From contig NZ_JAAAKZ010000010.1 of assembly GCF_009905605.1 (NCBI RefSeq), positions 62,001 to 126,000 on the forward strand: 64,000 nucleotides of DNA, given 5' to 3'. This DNA is from Runella sp. CRIBMP. GTDB lineage: Bacteria > Bacteroidota > Bacteroidia > Cytophagales > Spirosomataceae. Both the position numbers and the translations under genes were made by a program. Positions 27,609 to 36,199 of the stretch are shown here, in pieces. Below the pieces are notes generated by a model. That model did not search any database, was not told the DNA's origin, and saw nothing but the letters and a program-made list of their open reading frames with translations. Every line of letters starts with the position of its first letter. Within the stretch, counting starts at the first letter, position 1.

Positions 27609-27696
27609 ATTATTTATCATAAATCTATCGAAAAGTAAAACAGCACTTCAGGGTATTTTTTTTCCACAAATCATGTGGATATTTTTTGAAAAACTT

Positions 27697-27727
27697 TTTG
27701 GATGAAAAAATTATTCCGCTACTTTTG
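27697..27727 (+). promoter_or_regulatory. Promoter of the leuA leader
   Basis: TTTG (27697-27700), 19-base spacer, TACTTTTG (27720-27727). Start of transcription is expected near 27734, about 33 bases before the leader-peptide ATG. Confidence 0.8.
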
Positions 27728-27766
27728 TAGAAGAAATACGCGTTCAGCGAAAATTCGCAACACAAA

Positions 27767-27823
27767 ATGACCATAAAATATATTATTTCACTCAACCGAC
27801 TTCCACTCACCAAAACGGTGTGA
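27767..27823 (+). CDS. Leader peptide rich in Ile and Leu (attenuation control)
   Basis: An 18-codon frame, MTIKYIISLNRLPLTKTV, with three isoleucine and three leucine codons, lying between a strong promoter and an intrinsic terminator, immediately upstream of leuA. Too short to be a normal gene call. The stop codon TGA (27821-27823) is embedded in the candidate pairing segment 2 of the leader RNA. Coding by this frame is inferred from position, amino-acid content and the RNA structures. Confidence 0.7.
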   Translation: MTIKYIISLNRLPLTKTV

Positions 27824-27877
27824 GAAGGGGATATTTTGTGAAATACAAACCCTTTCTCCTCCGAGAAAGGGTTTTTT
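27806..27877 (+). promoter_or_regulatory. Transcription attenuator upstream of leuA
   Basis: Four segments fit classical attenuation. Segment 1, CTCAC (27806-27810), overlaps the last Leu codon of the leader peptide and can pair with GTGAG in segment 2 (27820-27824). Segment 2, GAGAAGGGG (27822-27830), can instead pair with CCCTTTCTC (27850-27858, one G-U). Segment 3, the same CCCTTTCTC, pairs with segment 4 GAGAAAGGG (27863-27871), followed by six T: an intrinsic terminator. Ribosome stalling at Leu/Ile codons would free segment 2, block the terminator and turn leuA on. Seen in sequence; the regulation is inferred. Confidence 0.72.
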
Positions 27878-27950
27878 ATGAAATTAGATTAATTTTGGCG
27901 AAGTTTAACCCAAAAAGTACAACTCAATAATCAATCCCTCTTTACTAACA

Positions 27951-29105
27951 ATGAGCCAGAGAGTTCAAATTTTCGACACTACATTGCGCGACGGCGAGCA
28001 AGTGCCGGGTTGCCAATTGACCACCGATGAAAAGATTGTTGTCGCCAAGGAACTCGAAAAGCTGGGTGTTGACGTAATCGAAGCGGGTTTTCCGATTTCG
28101 AGCCCCGGCGATTTTCGCTCAGTCGTAGAAATTTCAAAGGCCGTTCGCGGACCCGTTATTTGTGCCTTATCCCGCGCAGTAAAAGGTGATATTGACGCCG
28201 CGGGGGAAGCACTCGCCTACGCAAAGTACAAACGTATCCACACCGGACTCGGCTCGTCGGATATTCACATTCAACATAAATTCAACAGCACGCGCGAAAA
28301 GATCGTTGAGCAGGCAATAGGTGCTGTGAAGCTCGCCAAAAGCTACGCAGAGGATGTAGAATTTTACTGCGAAGATGCCGGTCGGGCCGACTTGGCGTTT
28401 TTGGCCCATCTGGTAGAATCGGTCATCAAAGCAGGGGCAACGGTGGTCAATATACCCGATACGACGGGTTATTGTTTGCCGCACCAATACGGCGAGCGTA
28501 TCAAGTATATTTTTGAACACGCTTCCAACGCCCATCAGGCAACGATCTCTATTCACTGCCATAACGACCTCGGCTTGGCCACCGCCAATACCTTGGCGGG
28601 TGTGATGAACGGTGCCCGTCAGGTAGAAGTTACCATGAACGGCATTGGAGAGCGCGCCGGAAATACCTCATTGGAAGAAGTAGTCATGGCGCTTAGAGTA
28701 CACAAAGAATTGGGTTACGACACAGGCATCAATGCCGAATTACTCTACCCAACAAGCCAATTGGTCTCCAAAATGATGCGTATGCCCGTACAGGCCAATA
28801 AAGCCATTGTAGGTCGTAACGCCTTTGCCCACTCGTCGGGTATTCACCAGGATGGTTTTCTGAAACATACACTCAACTACGAAATCATGAGCCCCACCGA
28901 TGTGGGTGTCGACAAGTCCATGATCGTTCTGACCGCCCGAAGCGGACGTCACGCACTTAAGCACCGTCTGGAGTTGTTGGGGTTTGTATTTGAGAAACCC
29001 GTATTGGACGAACTTTACAAGCGGTTCCTTGACGTGGCAGACATCAAAAAAGAAGTAAACGATAAAGATTTGGTTGAATTGGCCCGCGAAGCTGTCGTGG
29101 CATAG
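27951..29105 (+). CDS. leuA: 2-isopropylmalate synthase, short form without regulatory domain
   Basis: 384 residues. Condenses acetyl-CoA with 2-oxoisovalerate, the first committed step of leucine synthesis. Catalytic features: [16 protein letters not shown] (residues 8-23), the metal site [11 protein letters not shown], and [23 protein letters not shown], plus the second half with [12 protein letters not shown]. It ends near residue 384, where classical LeuA (~510-570 residues) carries a C-terminal LeuA dimer domain that binds leucine, so direct feedback inhibition is probably absent. Control by the leader attenuator would compensate. No other leu or ilv genes are adjacent. Citramalate or homocitrate synthase activity is the alternative. 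Confidence 0.88.
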   Translation: MSQRVQIFDTTLRDGEQVPGCQLTTDEKIVVAKELEKLGVDVIEAGFPISSPGDFRSVVEISKAVRGPVICALSRAVKGDIDAAGEALAYAKYKRIHTGLGSSDIHIQHKFNSTREKIVEQAIGAVKLAKSYAEDVEFYCEDAGRADLAFLAHLVESVIKAGATVVNIPDTTGYCLPHQYGERIKYIFEHASNAHQATISIHCHNDLGLATANTLAGVMNGARQVEVTMNGIGERAGNTSLEEVVMALRVHKELGYDTGINAELLYPTSQLVSKMMRMPVQANKAIVGRNAFAHSSGIHQDGFLKHTLNYEIMSPTDVGVDKSMIVLTARSGRHALKHRLELLGFVFEKPVLDELYKRFLDVADIKKEVNDKDLVELAREAVVA

Positions 29106-29137
29106 CCTTCATTCTAAACCGAAAAATGTAAAATATT

Positions 29138-29184
29138 AAACAACAAAACCGCAAAAGAACTTTGCGGTTTTGTTGTTTAGGAGT
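29138..29184 (+). terminator. Terminator of leuA
   Basis: An 18-base perfect stem, AAACAACAAAACCGCAAA with TTTGCGGTTTTGTTGTTT, loop AGAAC. The right arm is itself T-rich. It lies 33 bases past the leuA stop and just before the convergent GMC oxidoreductase end, so it may act in both directions. Confidence 0.85.
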
Positions 29185-29218
29185 ATTGCAAACAACGAAT
29201 TGACTAAAGTCTCAATAA

Positions 29219-30862
29219 TTAATCCCTTAATTCACCAATAATTGTTCGTCCTTTTACGGCATTTGTTCCCAAAATCATATCGGCGGCTTTTTCCCCAATC
29301 ATGATGCAAGTCGCGTTGGTATTTCCCGCAATGATGCGTGGCATAATAGACGCATCAGCCACGCGAAGCCCTTCAATTCCTTTGACCCGCAACTGAGGGT
29401 CTACCACGGCCATTTCGTCCGTGCCCATTTTACAGGTACCGACGGGATGGTATACTGTTTCCAAAACGGTTTTGATGTGTAATATCAATTCATCATCTGA
29501 ACTACGATGAAGCGGCAGAATTATTTCCTTCCGACACCCCGCAAAGGCCGTGGCCTCCATGATTTCTAACGCTTTTTTGGTTCCTTTCAACAGCGTATGC
29601 AAGTCCTCTTCTGCGGTCAAAAAACGTGGATCAATGAGCGGTGCATCAAGGGGATTGGCCGAACGCAGCCCTACGTATCCTATACTTTTGGGTTTTAAAA
29701 GCGTTGGCAATACCGTATAACCGCTTACGTGCGGAAACGTATCAGGGTTATAAAAATCCGCTTTTCCATCATTACCAAAATGGACGGGGGCAAAATGAAG
29801 TTGTAGGTCGACAGGGTCGGTGCCCTCATTGATTTTCATAAATGCAGCCGCTTCAAGTGGGCTGATGGTCAACGGCCCTTTTTTAAACAACAAATAGTTG
29901 ATTAAACCTTTGATTTGGTTTAGGGGCTTGAGGGCATCGTTGGCGGTCGGTACGGTCGAAAGCGCACTTACGCCCGTAAACAAATGATCCTGAAGGTTTT
30001 TGCCCACACCCGGCATGTTCTTTTTCACCTCAATCCTGTGGCGCTTCAAGGCTTCGCTTTCGCCTATTCCAGAAAGCATCAACAGTTGCGGCGACTGAAA
30101 AGCCCCTGCCGAGAGAATAACCTCTTTGTCGGCATAGGCTTTTTCGGTTGTGTTTTTGGCAGTCAAAAATTCGACCCCTACTGCGCGGTCATTTTCAATC
30201 AAAATCCGTTGGGTGTGCGCTTGCGTAATGATTTTGAGGTTAGGACGGTGCAAAATGGGCCGCAGAAACGCCACTGCGGTACTGCATCGTTTTTGCTCTT
30301 TGATGGTAAACTGAAGCAACCCCGCCCCTGTTTGTTCGGCCCCATTGCAATCATGATTTTCAGGAATACCTTTTTCAACACAGGCTTTCACAAACGCATC
30401 GGCTACGGGCGTACGAAAAACCTGCGCATAAGTCACATTGAGCAGACCACCTTTGCCATGATATTGATTATCAATTTGTTCGTTGTGTTCTGACTTTTTA
30501 AAATAAGGCAACACCGAGTCATAGTCCCAACCTTGGTTGCCCAGCGCAGCCCATTCATCATAATCAGCACGGTTGCCGCGTACGTAGGCCATGGCATTGG
30601 TTGAACTGCTCCCTCCCAGCGTTTTGCCCCTTGGAAGGTACATCTTACGGTTCAACACTTGCGGCTGTGGCTCGGTTTCAAAACCCCAATCCACGTTCGT
30701 GCGGTTGAGTTTGGAGTAAGCGGCTGGAATATGAATTTCCATTTTTTTGTCGGGGCCGCCCGCTTCCAGCAACAATACGTGATTGTCGGGGTCTTCGGAA
30801 AGGCGATTGGCCAGCACGCATCCCGCCGAGCCCGCACCGATGATGATGTAATCGAAGGTCAT
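29219..30862 (-). CDS. GMC family FAD-dependent oxidoreductase (choline dehydrogenase-like)
   Basis: 547 residues from ATG 30862 (MTFDYIIIGAGSAGCVLANRLSEDPD, the FAD-binding start); TTG at 30871 is a poorer choice. Oxidises a primary alcohol or sugar using FAD. PRGKTLGGSSSTNAMAYVRG (GMC signature 1), GAFQSPQLLMLSGIG (signature 2), and the C-terminal active site YHPVGTCKMG with NTNATCIMIGEKAAD are intact. Similar in length to BetA and alkanol dehydrogenases; the substrate cannot be assigned, and no betaine genes are nearby. Confidence 0.93.
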   Translation of the reverse strand: MTFDYIIIGAGSAGCVLANRLSEDPDNHVLLLEAGGPDKKMEIHIPAAYSKLNRTNVDWGFETEPQPQVLNRKMYLPRGKTLGGSSSTNAMAYVRGNRADYDEWAALGNQGWDYDSVLPYFKKSEHNEQIDNQYHGKGGLLNVTYAQVFRTPVADAFVKACVEKGIPENHDCNGAEQTGAGLLQFTIKEQKRCSTAVAFLRPILHRPNLKIITQAHTQRILIENDRAVGVEFLTAKNTTEKAYADKEVILSAGAFQSPQLLMLSGIGESEALKRHRIEVKKNMPGVGKNLQDHLFTGVSALSTVPTANDALKPLNQIKGLINYLLFKKGPLTISPLEAAAFMKINEGTDPVDLQLHFAPVHFGNDGKADFYNPDTFPHVSGYTVLPTLLKPKSIGYVGLRSANPLDAPLIDPRFLTAEEDLHTLLKGTKKALEIMEATAFAGCRKEIILPLHRSSDDELILHIKTVLETVYHPVGTCKMGTDEMAVVDPQLRVKGIEGLRVADASIMPRIIAGNTNATCIMIGEKAADMILGTNAVKGRTIIGELRD

Positions 30863-30921
30863 TTCCGTCAATGGTTTATTTTGCAGGAAATGTACTATTT
30901 TTTCGGCAAATTATATAGTAA

Positions 30922-30990
30922 TCACACAAAGGCACTAAGGGGAGAAGGCCGTACAGGTTGGTTCTTTGCGCCCCTGCGCCTTTGCGTGAA
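30922..30990. repeat. Family D intergenic palindrome, copy 2
   Basis: TCACACAAAGGCACTAAGG on the left is largely complementary to the CGCCTTTGCGTGA end on the right, with extra arms between. It ends exactly at the stop codon of the next gene (30991). Related copies are at 17220-17269 and 50744-50809. Confidence 0.7.
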
Positions 30991-31662
30991 TCAAAAGGCG
31001 TTGGACGGCAAAGAATGTAGAGCTCTTAGCGCTTTTCCAGAAAAAGACAAGGATGCTTTATTAGAAATATAAGTTGGGACAATCTGGGTTATTTTGGCAT
31101 TATTATCCCGTAAAACAGCGCTGTCGGTCAGTTTCACTTCCAATAAATCTACCGTTGCATCAGCCTTAAAACTCAGCGTAGATTTATCTTTCACTTCGGC
31201 ATTGATTTTTCTAAAACTGCTTTGCTCTACCAAAAGTTGACTGTTTTTTTCAATACGGGTGTTTAGCTCTTCCTCAGAATTGGCAATAATATTTGCATTG
31301 GCATTCAAAAGAATAAGGTTTGGAACCCTGTGAAAGTAGGTTTCAAAGTAGTTTCGCTCATGGTGTTTCCCGTCTTTTGAAGAAATAAAAAGTGTATCCC
31401 CTTGGGCCTTAAAAGTAATCCCCTCAGGCCGAACATCCTGTTTGAACCCTTGCTGATTTTTGGTGAGATACAACGTAAAACGAACCCCTTTGGCAATGAC
31501 AACTTTGATGTTTTCAAGAGGAAAATCGTTGATGGGAAATACCTGATTTTTCACAAACAAAAGGTGTTCTTCGTAGCCTTTTTTGAAACCCAAGTTGACC
31601 AGTACCTGCACAGCCAATGTACCAGCGCAAAAAATTGCAAACAGAATATTAGATAATTTCAT
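30991..31662 (-). CDS. Membrane-anchored protein, DUF2807-like (tandem paralogue 1)
   Basis: 223 residues: an N-terminal membrane anchor (KLSNILFAIFCAGTLAVQVLV), then a beta-rich domain that repeats short strands (NLILLNANANIIANSE ... LLVEQSSFRKINAEVKDKSTLSFKADATVDLLEVKLTDSAVLRDNNA). The pattern resembles the head domain of auto-transporter-like adhesins (DUF2807), where each strand carries alternating residues. It shares the MKLSN start and layout with the next gene. Last of the ABC-transporter operon. Function unknown. Confidence 0.7.
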   Translation of the reverse strand: MKLSNILFAIFCAGTLAVQVLVNLGFKKGYEEHLLFVKNQVFPINDFPLENIKVVIAKGVRFTLYLTKNQQGFKQDVRPEGITFKAQGDTLFISSKDGKHHERNYFETYFHRVPNLILLNANANIIANSEEELNTRIEKNSQLLVEQSSFRKINAEVKDKSTLSFKADATVDLLEVKLTDSAVLRDNNAKITQIVPTYISNKASLSFSGKALRALHSLPSNAF

Positions 31663-31685
31663 GATAAAATAGGTGAAGTAAATTT

Positions 31686-32342
31686 TTATTTCCGCAATTT
31701 ATAGGGTCTTGCGTTAAAGCTGACATGTGTTTTATCGCCAATTTCGCCGTAGTTGACATTGTTAATCTGGGATTCTTCTTCATAAAGCGTTGCTTCATCT
31801 TTCAACGTTAGGTCCAGATTCCTGATCGTTGACCTAGCTTTGATCATAAGGCTAGACTTGTTACGTGCTTCTGCTTTAAGCTGCTGTATGTTGCATCCTT
31901 CCATAAAAAGAAAGCTTAGCGATCGAATCATTATATCTAACGTATCAGCACTAACAGACTTCATGACTACAGAACTGTTTCGGCAAATAATATTGGGGGT
32001 TTTTACAAAATACAAGTCAAACGAAACATTCATCGTCCGTTTCAGATTGGTGATATAGAGTGTGTCATTCTGCGCTCTGAATTCAATGAGCTTCATATCA
32101 TCCTCGTCGCTGTACCGTACTTTGTATCCCTGCTGCGTTGGGTGGTTTTGGAGCGTAAATTCAACTCTGTCTGTCACAATTGTTGTAAAAAAATTGTTGG
32201 CAAAATTAGCTCCAAAAGGCTGAATACGAGATTGATTCAGCAATTCAAGTTTATACGCTTCACCATACCCAAAGGCAAGCAATACCTGTAAAAGAATCGT
32301 AACGACGAGGGCAGTGATGAGAATTCCGTTGGAAAGTTTCAT
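31686..32342 (-). CDS. Membrane-anchored protein, DUF2807-like (tandem paralogue 2)
   Basis: 218 residues; same organisation as the neighbour at 30991 (N-terminal anchor MKLSNGILITALVVTILLQVLLAFGYGEAY, then beta-rich repeats such as LKAEARNKSSLMIKARSTIRNLDLTLKDEATLYEEESQ). The two proteins share a clear tandem-duplication pattern. 23 bases from the next gene, so cotranscribed. A role sensing or stabilising the ABC system across the membrane is speculative. Confidence 0.7.
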   Translation of the reverse strand: MKLSNGILITALVVTILLQVLLAFGYGEAYKLELLNQSRIQPFGANFANNFFTTIVTDRVEFTLQNHPTQQGYKVRYSDEDDMKLIEFRAQNDTLYITNLKRTMNVSFDLYFVKTPNIICRNSSVVMKSVSADTLDIMIRSLSFLFMEGCNIQQLKAEARNKSSLMIKARSTIRNLDLTLKDEATLYEEESQINNVNYGEIGDKTHVSFNARPYKLRK

Positions 32343-32359
32343 GTTTTCAGCATTTTATA

Positions 32360-32722
32360 TTACGGTGCCAAAAGAGCTTCGTATCGTTTTTCGAGTTCGT
32401 CAAAATCCATTCTGAGCAAGCGCATCTGCTTGAAAAAAATCGGCAATTCGTTTTGAATAAAAGTCTCTCGTCGCCAATCCAAATAGTTCTGTTCGGCGGC
32501 TGGCGTAACGAAGTAACCAAGGCCACGCTTCGTATGAATCACTTCACGGGTTTGTAGAAAATCGTAGGTACGCTGAACAGTATTGGGGTTTACCTCCAAC
32601 TGCACCGCCAACTCCCTGATTGAAGGCACTTTATCATCAGGCTTCCAGTTTTGCACCAGTATTTGCTCACCTATGTACTCGGCGATTTGCAAATAGATGG
32701 CAGTTTGATTATGAAAATTCAT
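32360..32722 (-). CDS. GntR family transcriptional regulator, YtrA subfamily
   Basis: 120 residues from ATG 32722 (MNFHNQTAIYLQIAEYIGEQILVQNWKPDDKVPSIRELAVQLEVNPNTVQRTYDFLQTREVIHTKRGLGYFVT), a winged helix-turn-helix with only a short C-terminal extension and no ligand-binding domain, typical of the YtrA branch that controls ABC transporter operons. It sits inside the operon it probably controls; a palindromic pair at 35083-35108 is the candidate operator. The inducing signal is unknown. Confidence 0.9.
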   Translation of the reverse strand: MNFHNQTAIYLQIAEYIGEQILVQNWKPDDKVPSIRELAVQLEVNPNTVQRTYDFLQTREVIHTKRGLGYFVTPAAEQNYLDWRRETFIQNELPIFFKQMRLLRMDFDELEKRYEALLAP

Positions 32723-32727
32723 GATAC

Positions 32728-33537
32728 TTAAATTTCTTTTTCTTTGAGTTTCAAAAACGTAATTACCCACAAGACCATCGGCAAACAGTATACCCACCAA
32801 ACAAAATACGGAAGTTGCATCGTGGACCGGGGCGAAAGATATAACCCAGAAGCAGTCTCAATATTTAAAAATGTACCCCAATACGGAGCTGGTGAAAAAA
32901 ACATTTTCGTTGTATCGGGAATAAGTATCTGTAGTAAATTGAGTTTTATAAAATACAATACCACGCTTATTCCAAGTACGAAACTCAAGGTTTTAAGTAA
33001 ACTAAATCGTCCGAAAACCACTGCCCCAAGCATAAAAGCGGCGGTATAAACAAAAATAAAAACCGAGCTATAAATACCTACGCCGTAATATTTATTGTAT
33101 TCCACAAATGCTTTTGGATATATCACTTTGATAATCGGAGTCGCTATTCCCCAACTGAAATGCCAAAATAAATACACCAACAATAAGCTGACAGGGACGG
33201 TAATAATCCATGCAAAGCAAAAACGCTCAAATGCGGAAACAGGCAAGGTAAGTGCAAACAAAGATTTCTGAGGAGTAGCAAGGTATCGAAAGCTAAAACT
33301 ACCTACTAACCAAAGTGTTATACCCGCCGAAAATAAGAGCGACGGATATGGACGCAACATATATCCTGTGAGTTGTTTATAGTAAGCGTAATCACGTAAA
33401 GGCCCACATAACTGATAAATAGCCCCCAATTGTATAACTAAAATAATAAGCGGAAAAAGCGCATACGCTTTCCAATTTTCACGGAATTCTACGCGGGCAT
33501 ACCACCCAAAACGACGAATGTTAAATGTGTTGTTCAT
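32728..33537 (-). CDS. ABC transporter membrane protein (permease paralogue 1)
   Basis: 269 residues from ATG 33537 (MNNTFNIRRFGWYARVEFRENWKAYALFPLIILVIQLG). About six membrane segments. It is a tandem paralogue of the next gene, sharing FGWYAR(V/K)EFRENWKAYAL and the final ...WVITFLKLKEKEI. Five bases separate it from the regulator gene and five from the other permease. Together with the ATPase at 34364 it forms a likely exporter or ABC-2-type system; substrate unknown. Confidence 0.82.
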   Translation of the reverse strand: MNNTFNIRRFGWYARVEFRENWKAYALFPLIILVIQLGAIYQLCGPLRDYAYYKQLTGYMLRPYPSLLFSAGITLWLVGSFSFRYLATPQKSLFALTLPVSAFERFCFAWIITVPVSLLLVYLFWHFSWGIATPIIKVIYPKAFVEYNKYYGVGIYSSVFIFVYTAAFMLGAVVFGRFSLLKTLSFVLGISVVLYFIKLNLLQILIPDTTKMFFSPAPYWGTFLNIETASGLYLSPRSTMQLPYFVWWVYCLPMVLWVITFLKLKEKEI

Positions 33538-33542
33538 GGCTG

Positions 33543-34358
33543 TTAAACTTCTTTTTCTTTGATTTTCAGGAAGGTAATAATGTAAAGCAATAAGGGCACA
33601 CACAACACCCACCAAACTTGATGTATACCTTCAAAGGAAGAATGAATATCATAGGCAAAAACACCTTTCGTCGACTCTATCGTTAAGATAGGTCTTACCC
33701 AAGGGACTGGGCCAGAGGTGCGAAACCCGTAAGCATTGGGAAAAATGGCTTTAAAAAACATGCCTTGCCCCCACTCAAATATCAAAAGGATGATACCAAT
33801 TAAAATGCCCAATGTTTTCAAAAAATTTAACCGCCCAAGGCTAACTGCACCCCACATAAAGGCCGCTGAACCACCAAAATAGAAAACTGAAAAGTAGGGA
33901 TTTGTGACCAAAAACACAGAATCCTTTTCAAACGCCAGGCCTGGGGTATCCTTCAGAAAATAAGGCAATGCCATTGACCAAGCAATTTTCCAAAGAACAT
34001 AACAAGCACCTATCGAAAAGGGGACAGTCATTATCCACGCATATAATAATTGCTCAAAGGAAGAAACGGGTAATGTCAAAGTCGCAAACGCCCGCTTTTG
34101 CTCAGAAAAGGCTTTTAACGTATAACTCCCTGCAACCCAAGTCATCAACCCAATCATGATTGCCAAAGAACGAAATATATTTACTTTATAATCGCCTTTG
34201 TCAAAAAAGGGGCTGTGCAAATACCCCCATTCCTGATAAATAAAATACCAAAGTACAGCCAACACTGCTACTAAACCCAACGCATACGCTTTCCAATTTT
34301 CACGAAATTCTTTGCGGGCATACCACCCAAAACGACGACTGTCAAATGTGTTGTTCAT
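33543..34358 (-). CDS. ABC transporter membrane protein (permease paralogue 2)
   Basis: 271 residues, ATG 34358 (MNNTFDSRRFGWYARKEFRENWKAYALGLVAVLAVLWYFI). About six membrane segments; ends KIKEKEV. Sequence and length mirror the gene at 32728, so the pair probably forms a heterodimer. Five bases from the ATPase gene. Confidence 0.82.
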   Translation of the reverse strand: MNNTFDSRRFGWYARKEFRENWKAYALGLVAVLAVLWYFIYQEWGYLHSPFFDKGDYKVNIFRSLAIMIGLMTWVAGSYTLKAFSEQKRAFATLTLPVSSFEQLLYAWIMTVPFSIGACYVLWKIAWSMALPYFLKDTPGLAFEKDSVFLVTNPYFSVFYFGGSAAFMWGAVSLGRLNFLKTLGILIGIILLIFEWGQGMFFKAIFPNAYGFRTSGPVPWVRPILTIESTKGVFAYDIHSSFEGIHQVWWVLCVPLLLYIITFLKIKEKEV

Positions 34359-34363
34359 GGCTG

Positions 34364-35065
34364 TTATTTTTGAATTATATCCTGAAACAATGCTTCTAAA
34401 TCAGGCTGAGAAGTACTCTCTTCAGCGAGTACATTGAGGTCTTCTCGGTACTTAATTTTACCATTGTGCAATACCAATACCGTATCAATCAAACTTTCTA
34501 AATCGCGTACTTGATGTGTAGAAATAATGATACAGCGCTCATCGGAAGCCGCCCCAGCCACCAACTTCCGAAAGGTGCTTTTTGACGGGATGTCTAGGCC
34601 ATTGGTGGGCTCGTCCATCAACAGCACCGGCACATTGGTAGCCAAGGCAAAGCTGATGAGGGCTTTTTTTCGTTGCCCAAAAGATACTTTTTCCAGTTTT
34701 TGATCAGGATTCACCCCAAATTGTTGGAGATAATTAAAAAACTGTGCATCGTTAAACAAGGGATAGAATACCCCGTAGGTATCCGCCAACCGGCGGGCTG
34801 TAGTGTCGGGCACAAACGCATCTTCGGCCACAAAATACAACTGATGCATCAGCGAAGGCTGCCGTTTGCGCGGCTCGTGGCCAAGCGTAACTACCGTCCC
34901 GCCTTTAGGAAAAACCAGACCCGCAATCATTTTTAAAAGCGTGGTTTTGCCAGCGCCGTTCTCGCCCAAAAGCCCATAAATATGCCCCGCTTCGAGGTTC
35001 AATGAGAGCTCAGTAAACAACTTTTGAGACCCGTATCCAAAATGAACATGATTGAATTGTATCAT
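34364..35065 (-). CDS. ABC transporter ATP-binding protein
   Basis: 233 residues. Walker A GLLGENGAGKTTLLKMI (about residues 32-48), a degenerate signature loop KVSFGQRKKALISFAL in place of LSGGQ, Walker B PVLLMDEPTNGLD and the switch IISTHQVRDLE. Fits the ABC-2/YtrB group that pairs with YtrA-type regulators. First gene of the operon; a double palindromic operator lies just upstream of the ATG. Confidence 0.93.
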   Translation of the reverse strand: MIQFNHVHFGYGSQKLFTELSLNLEAGHIYGLLGENGAGKTTLLKMIAGLVFPKGGTVVTLGHEPRKRQPSLMHQLYFVAEDAFVPDTTARRLADTYGVFYPLFNDAQFFNYLQQFGVNPDQKLEKVSFGQRKKALISFALATNVPVLLMDEPTNGLDIPSKSTFRKLVAGAASDERCIIISTHQVRDLESLIDTVLVLHNGKIKYREDLNVLAEESTSQPDLEALFQDIIQK

Positions 35066-35082
35066 GGCTATATTGTTTTTAT

Positions 35083-35108
35083 TAGTGCACTAGACAAATA
35101 GTACACTA
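35083..35108 (-). promoter_or_regulatory. Candidate YtrA-type operator upstream of the ABC operon
   Basis: Two 10-base elements, TAGTGCACTA (perfect palindrome, 35083-35092) and TAGTACACTA (one mismatch from it, 35099-35108), are separated by six bases, 18 bases upstream of the ATPase ATG. The AGTGTA/AGTGCA half-sites resemble operators of YtrA-family GntR repressors. A TACTATTTG segment between them could be the overlapping -7 region. Binding by the operon's own regulator is inferred. Confidence 0.6.
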
Positions 35109-35158
35109 CAAAAGTGAGAGAAAGAAAAATAAAAACCAAGTTTTGAGGCAACATTTTT

Positions 35159-35230
35159 TTAACTACTGAGAAAGGGAGAGACACGGAGGCAATTTACTTA
35201 CTCTGTACTCCTCCGTTTTTCAGTGGTTAA
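35159..35230. repeat. Imperfect inverted repeat of the CACTGAGAA...CTCAGTGG type
   Basis: Left arm TTAACTACTGAGAAAGGG...CACGGAGG is matched by CCTCCG...TTTCAGTGGTTAA on the right. This long palindrome fills most of the gap between the ABC operon and the exonuclease gene. No coding signal. Confidence 0.6.
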
Positions 35231-35352
35231 TGGATAAAGGATGATTGTAGTCAAGGTCATTTATGAACACAAAGACATTGAAATCTTTGACGGAATTACG
35301 TTCAATATTCCGTCTTACTCAGAAAAAGAGGGCATTCCAGTGGAATAAATGC

Positions 35353-35360
35353 TAATTTTG
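35353..35360 (+). promoter_or_regulatory. Candidate -7 box for the exonuclease gene
   Basis: TAATTTTG, an exact TAnnTTTG match 21 bases before the ATG. The expected -33 TTTG is not obvious. Confidence 0.4.
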
Positions 35361-35381
35361 CGGTTCAATTCCAATTCTTGA

Positions 35382-36197
35382 ATGGCACACAACCTCAAAC
35401 TCAAAAAGCCTCTGGCGGTTTTCGACTTAGAAACCACCGGTATCAACATCCAAAAAGACCGCATTGTAGAAATCAGCGTGGTCAAAGCCTTGCTCAACGG
35501 TGAGATAGAAAGCAAGACCTTTCGCGTGAACCCGGGCATCCCGATTCCGATTGAATCTAGTCTGATTCATGGCATTTATGATGAAGATGTAAAGGATTGC
35601 CCTACGTTCAAGAACTTTGCCAAAACGCTGGCACAATTTCTGACAGGTTGCGATTTGGCTGGGTTCAACTCCAACCGTTTTGATGTGCCTATGCTGGTGG
35701 AGGAATTTCTGCGGGCCGACGTAGACTTTGACATCAAGAACCGAAAACTCGTGGATGCCCAACGGATTTTTCACATGATGGAGCCGCGCAATCTGGCGGC
35801 TGCCTATAAATTTTATTGTAACAAAGATTTGCAAAACGCCCACAGCGCTTATGCAGATACCATGGCCACTTTTGAGGTACTGTGCGCACAAGTCGCCCGC
35901 TACGAAGGCGTTAAGATTAAGAATGAAAACGGTGAATTATATGAGCCGATTCAGAACGATATGGAAGCCCTCCACAATCTGACGGCGTCAAAAATCGTAG
36001 ATTTTGCCAACCGAATGGCCTTTAATGCCAAAGGAGAAGAGATTATCAATTTCGGAAAACACAGCGGTAAACGCGTGGTGGACGTGCTTACGCAAGAACC
36101 CGCTTATTATGATTGGATGATGAAAAGCGATTTTCCGTTGGATACCAAGCGCAAACTTACAGAAATCAAAATGCGCATGGCTTTTGGAAAAAAGTAA
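35382..36197 (+). CDS. 3'-5' exonuclease, DnaQ-like (DEDD family)
   Basis: 271 residues. Exonuclease of the PolC/epsilon type. Exo I FDLETTG at residues 14-20, Exo II around GCDLAGFNSNRFDVPML near 88-104, and Exo III with the catalytic histidine NAHSAYADTMATFEV near 152-166, so it is probably active. A short C-terminal domain follows (FGKHSGKRVVDVLTQEPAYYDWMMKSDFP), which is found in many Bacteroidota DnaQ-like proteins. Proofreading or repair role; not proven to be DNA polymerase III epsilon. Confidence 0.9.
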   Translation: MAHNLKLKKPLAVFDLETTGINIQKDRIVEISVVKALLNGEIESKTFRVNPGIPIPIESSLIHGIYDEDVKDCPTFKNFAKTLAQFLTGCDLAGFNSNRFDVPMLVEEFLRADVDFDIKNRKLVDAQRIFHMMEPRNLAAAYKFYCNKDLQNAHSAYADTMATFEVLCAQVARYEGVKIKNENGELYEPIQNDMEALHNLTASKIVDFANRMAFNAKGEEIINFGKHSGKRVVDVLTQEPAYYDWMMKSDFPLDTKRKLTEIKMRMAFGKK

Positions 36198-36199
36198 AC

